From an uncultured Oscillospiraceae bacterium (GTDB taxonomy: Bacteria > Bacillota > Clostridia > Oscillospirales > Ruminococcaceae): a DNA stretch of 13,449 nt. The stretch spans positions 1 through 13,449 of the forward strand of contig CAKSPC010000054.1 of assembly GCA_934481445.1 (NCBI GenBank). Direction: 5' to 3'. Within the stretch, counting starts at the first letter, position 1. Each line of letters starts with the position of its first letter. The notes under the pieces were generated by a model. It saw only the letters and a list, made by a program, of their open reading frames with translations. It had not been told where the DNA came from and did not search any database. A program made the translations under genes and the position numbers. Of the stretch, positions 13,269 through 13,449 are shown piece by piece.

Positions 13269-13449
13269 GAATCCGCATTTATGGATTGCGGTAATCTTGT
13301 AAATATCACAATACCCGGCAATGTTAAAGTCATTGGATGGAATGCTATTAGAGAATGCGATCGTCTTGAAAGCGTCACAATAGAAGACGGCGTTGAAGAA
13401 ATCAGCGCATATGCTTTTTTCCTTGACTATTCATTAGAGTCAATTAAAA
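13269..13449 (+). CDS. BspA-type LRR protein, interior fragment, 5' end lost and 3' end beyond window
   Basis: From about 13269 the plus strand is open to the window end. It encodes two complete 23-residue LRR_5 units (ESAFMDCGNLVNITIPGNV..., WNAIRECDRLESVTIEDGV...) and the start of a third (AYAFFLDYSLESIK). Such repeats build surface or secreted proteins of gut Firmicutes. An ATG at 13281 lies inside the first repeat and has no ribosome binding site, so it is not a natural start. The reading frame begins abruptly at the junction with the transposase remnant, so the gene's signal peptide and upstream repeats are missing; it is probably a broken gene. It is distinct from the 21-residue LRR protein at 8294-9853. 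Confidence 0.75.

Noticed and set aside
13269..13378. N-terminal extension of the transposase frame up to 13378
   Set aside because: These codons are antisense to clear LRR_5 repeats on the plus strand and do not resemble transposase; it is a fortuitous frame extension across the junction.

Overview
The window looks like chromosomal DNA of a moderately GC-rich anaerobic Firmicute, probably a Ruminococcus-like member of the Oscillospiraceae. The support is the near-consensus sigma-A type promoters, GGAGG/AAAGGA ribosome binding sites, U-tailed terminators, an 8-cysteine 2[4Fe-4S] ferredoxin, an ECF-type thiamine-precursor transporter subunit and a secreted leucine-rich-repeat (LRR) protein. 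This placement is inferred from gene content and style, not from a database match.

Left part (1-3579, minus strand): a tight four-gene cluster reads leftward from a promoter at 3551-3579. It encodes a cytoplasmic SGNH/GDSL hydrolase, an Rsm22/METTL17-type methyltransferase-fold protein with a conserved-looking Fe-S cysteine set, a secreted beta-solenoid-like protein, and an Sfp-type phosphopantetheinyl transferase. Palindromic hairpins close it at 10-73.

Centre (3631-8205, plus strand): a thiamine operon. A textbook promoter starts just before a TPP riboswitch that is followed by a terminator hairpin. thiD and thiC come next and overlap. Then follows a 200-base gap holding a strongly self-complementary RNA leader of no class I recognise, and then thiW, thiM and thiE. 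ThiC and ThiD make HMP-PP. ThiW (an ECF S-component) and ThiM salvage the thiazole. ThiE joins the two halves. No thiazole-biosynthesis gene (thiG/S/H/F) is present here, so thiazole appears to be imported.

Right part (8206-13449): a monocistronic secreted protein has an EF-hand-like loop, nine 21-residue LRRs and two Fn3-like domains, and its base composition changes along the gene. It converges on purD plus a small membrane-protein gene (minus strand). Beyond purD lies about 520 bases with a near-consensus promoter, many hairpins, no convincing protein and a strong terminator: a candidate large non-coding RNA on the plus strand. A 56-aa ferredoxin (minus strand) follows. The window ends in a truncated IS1182-like transposase fragment abutting the interior of a BspA-type LRR gene that runs off the end.

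The two most interesting unexplained items are the structured leader before thiW (about 5982-6124) and the candidate non-coding RNA (about 11829-12347). Neither could be tested by search or alignment here.
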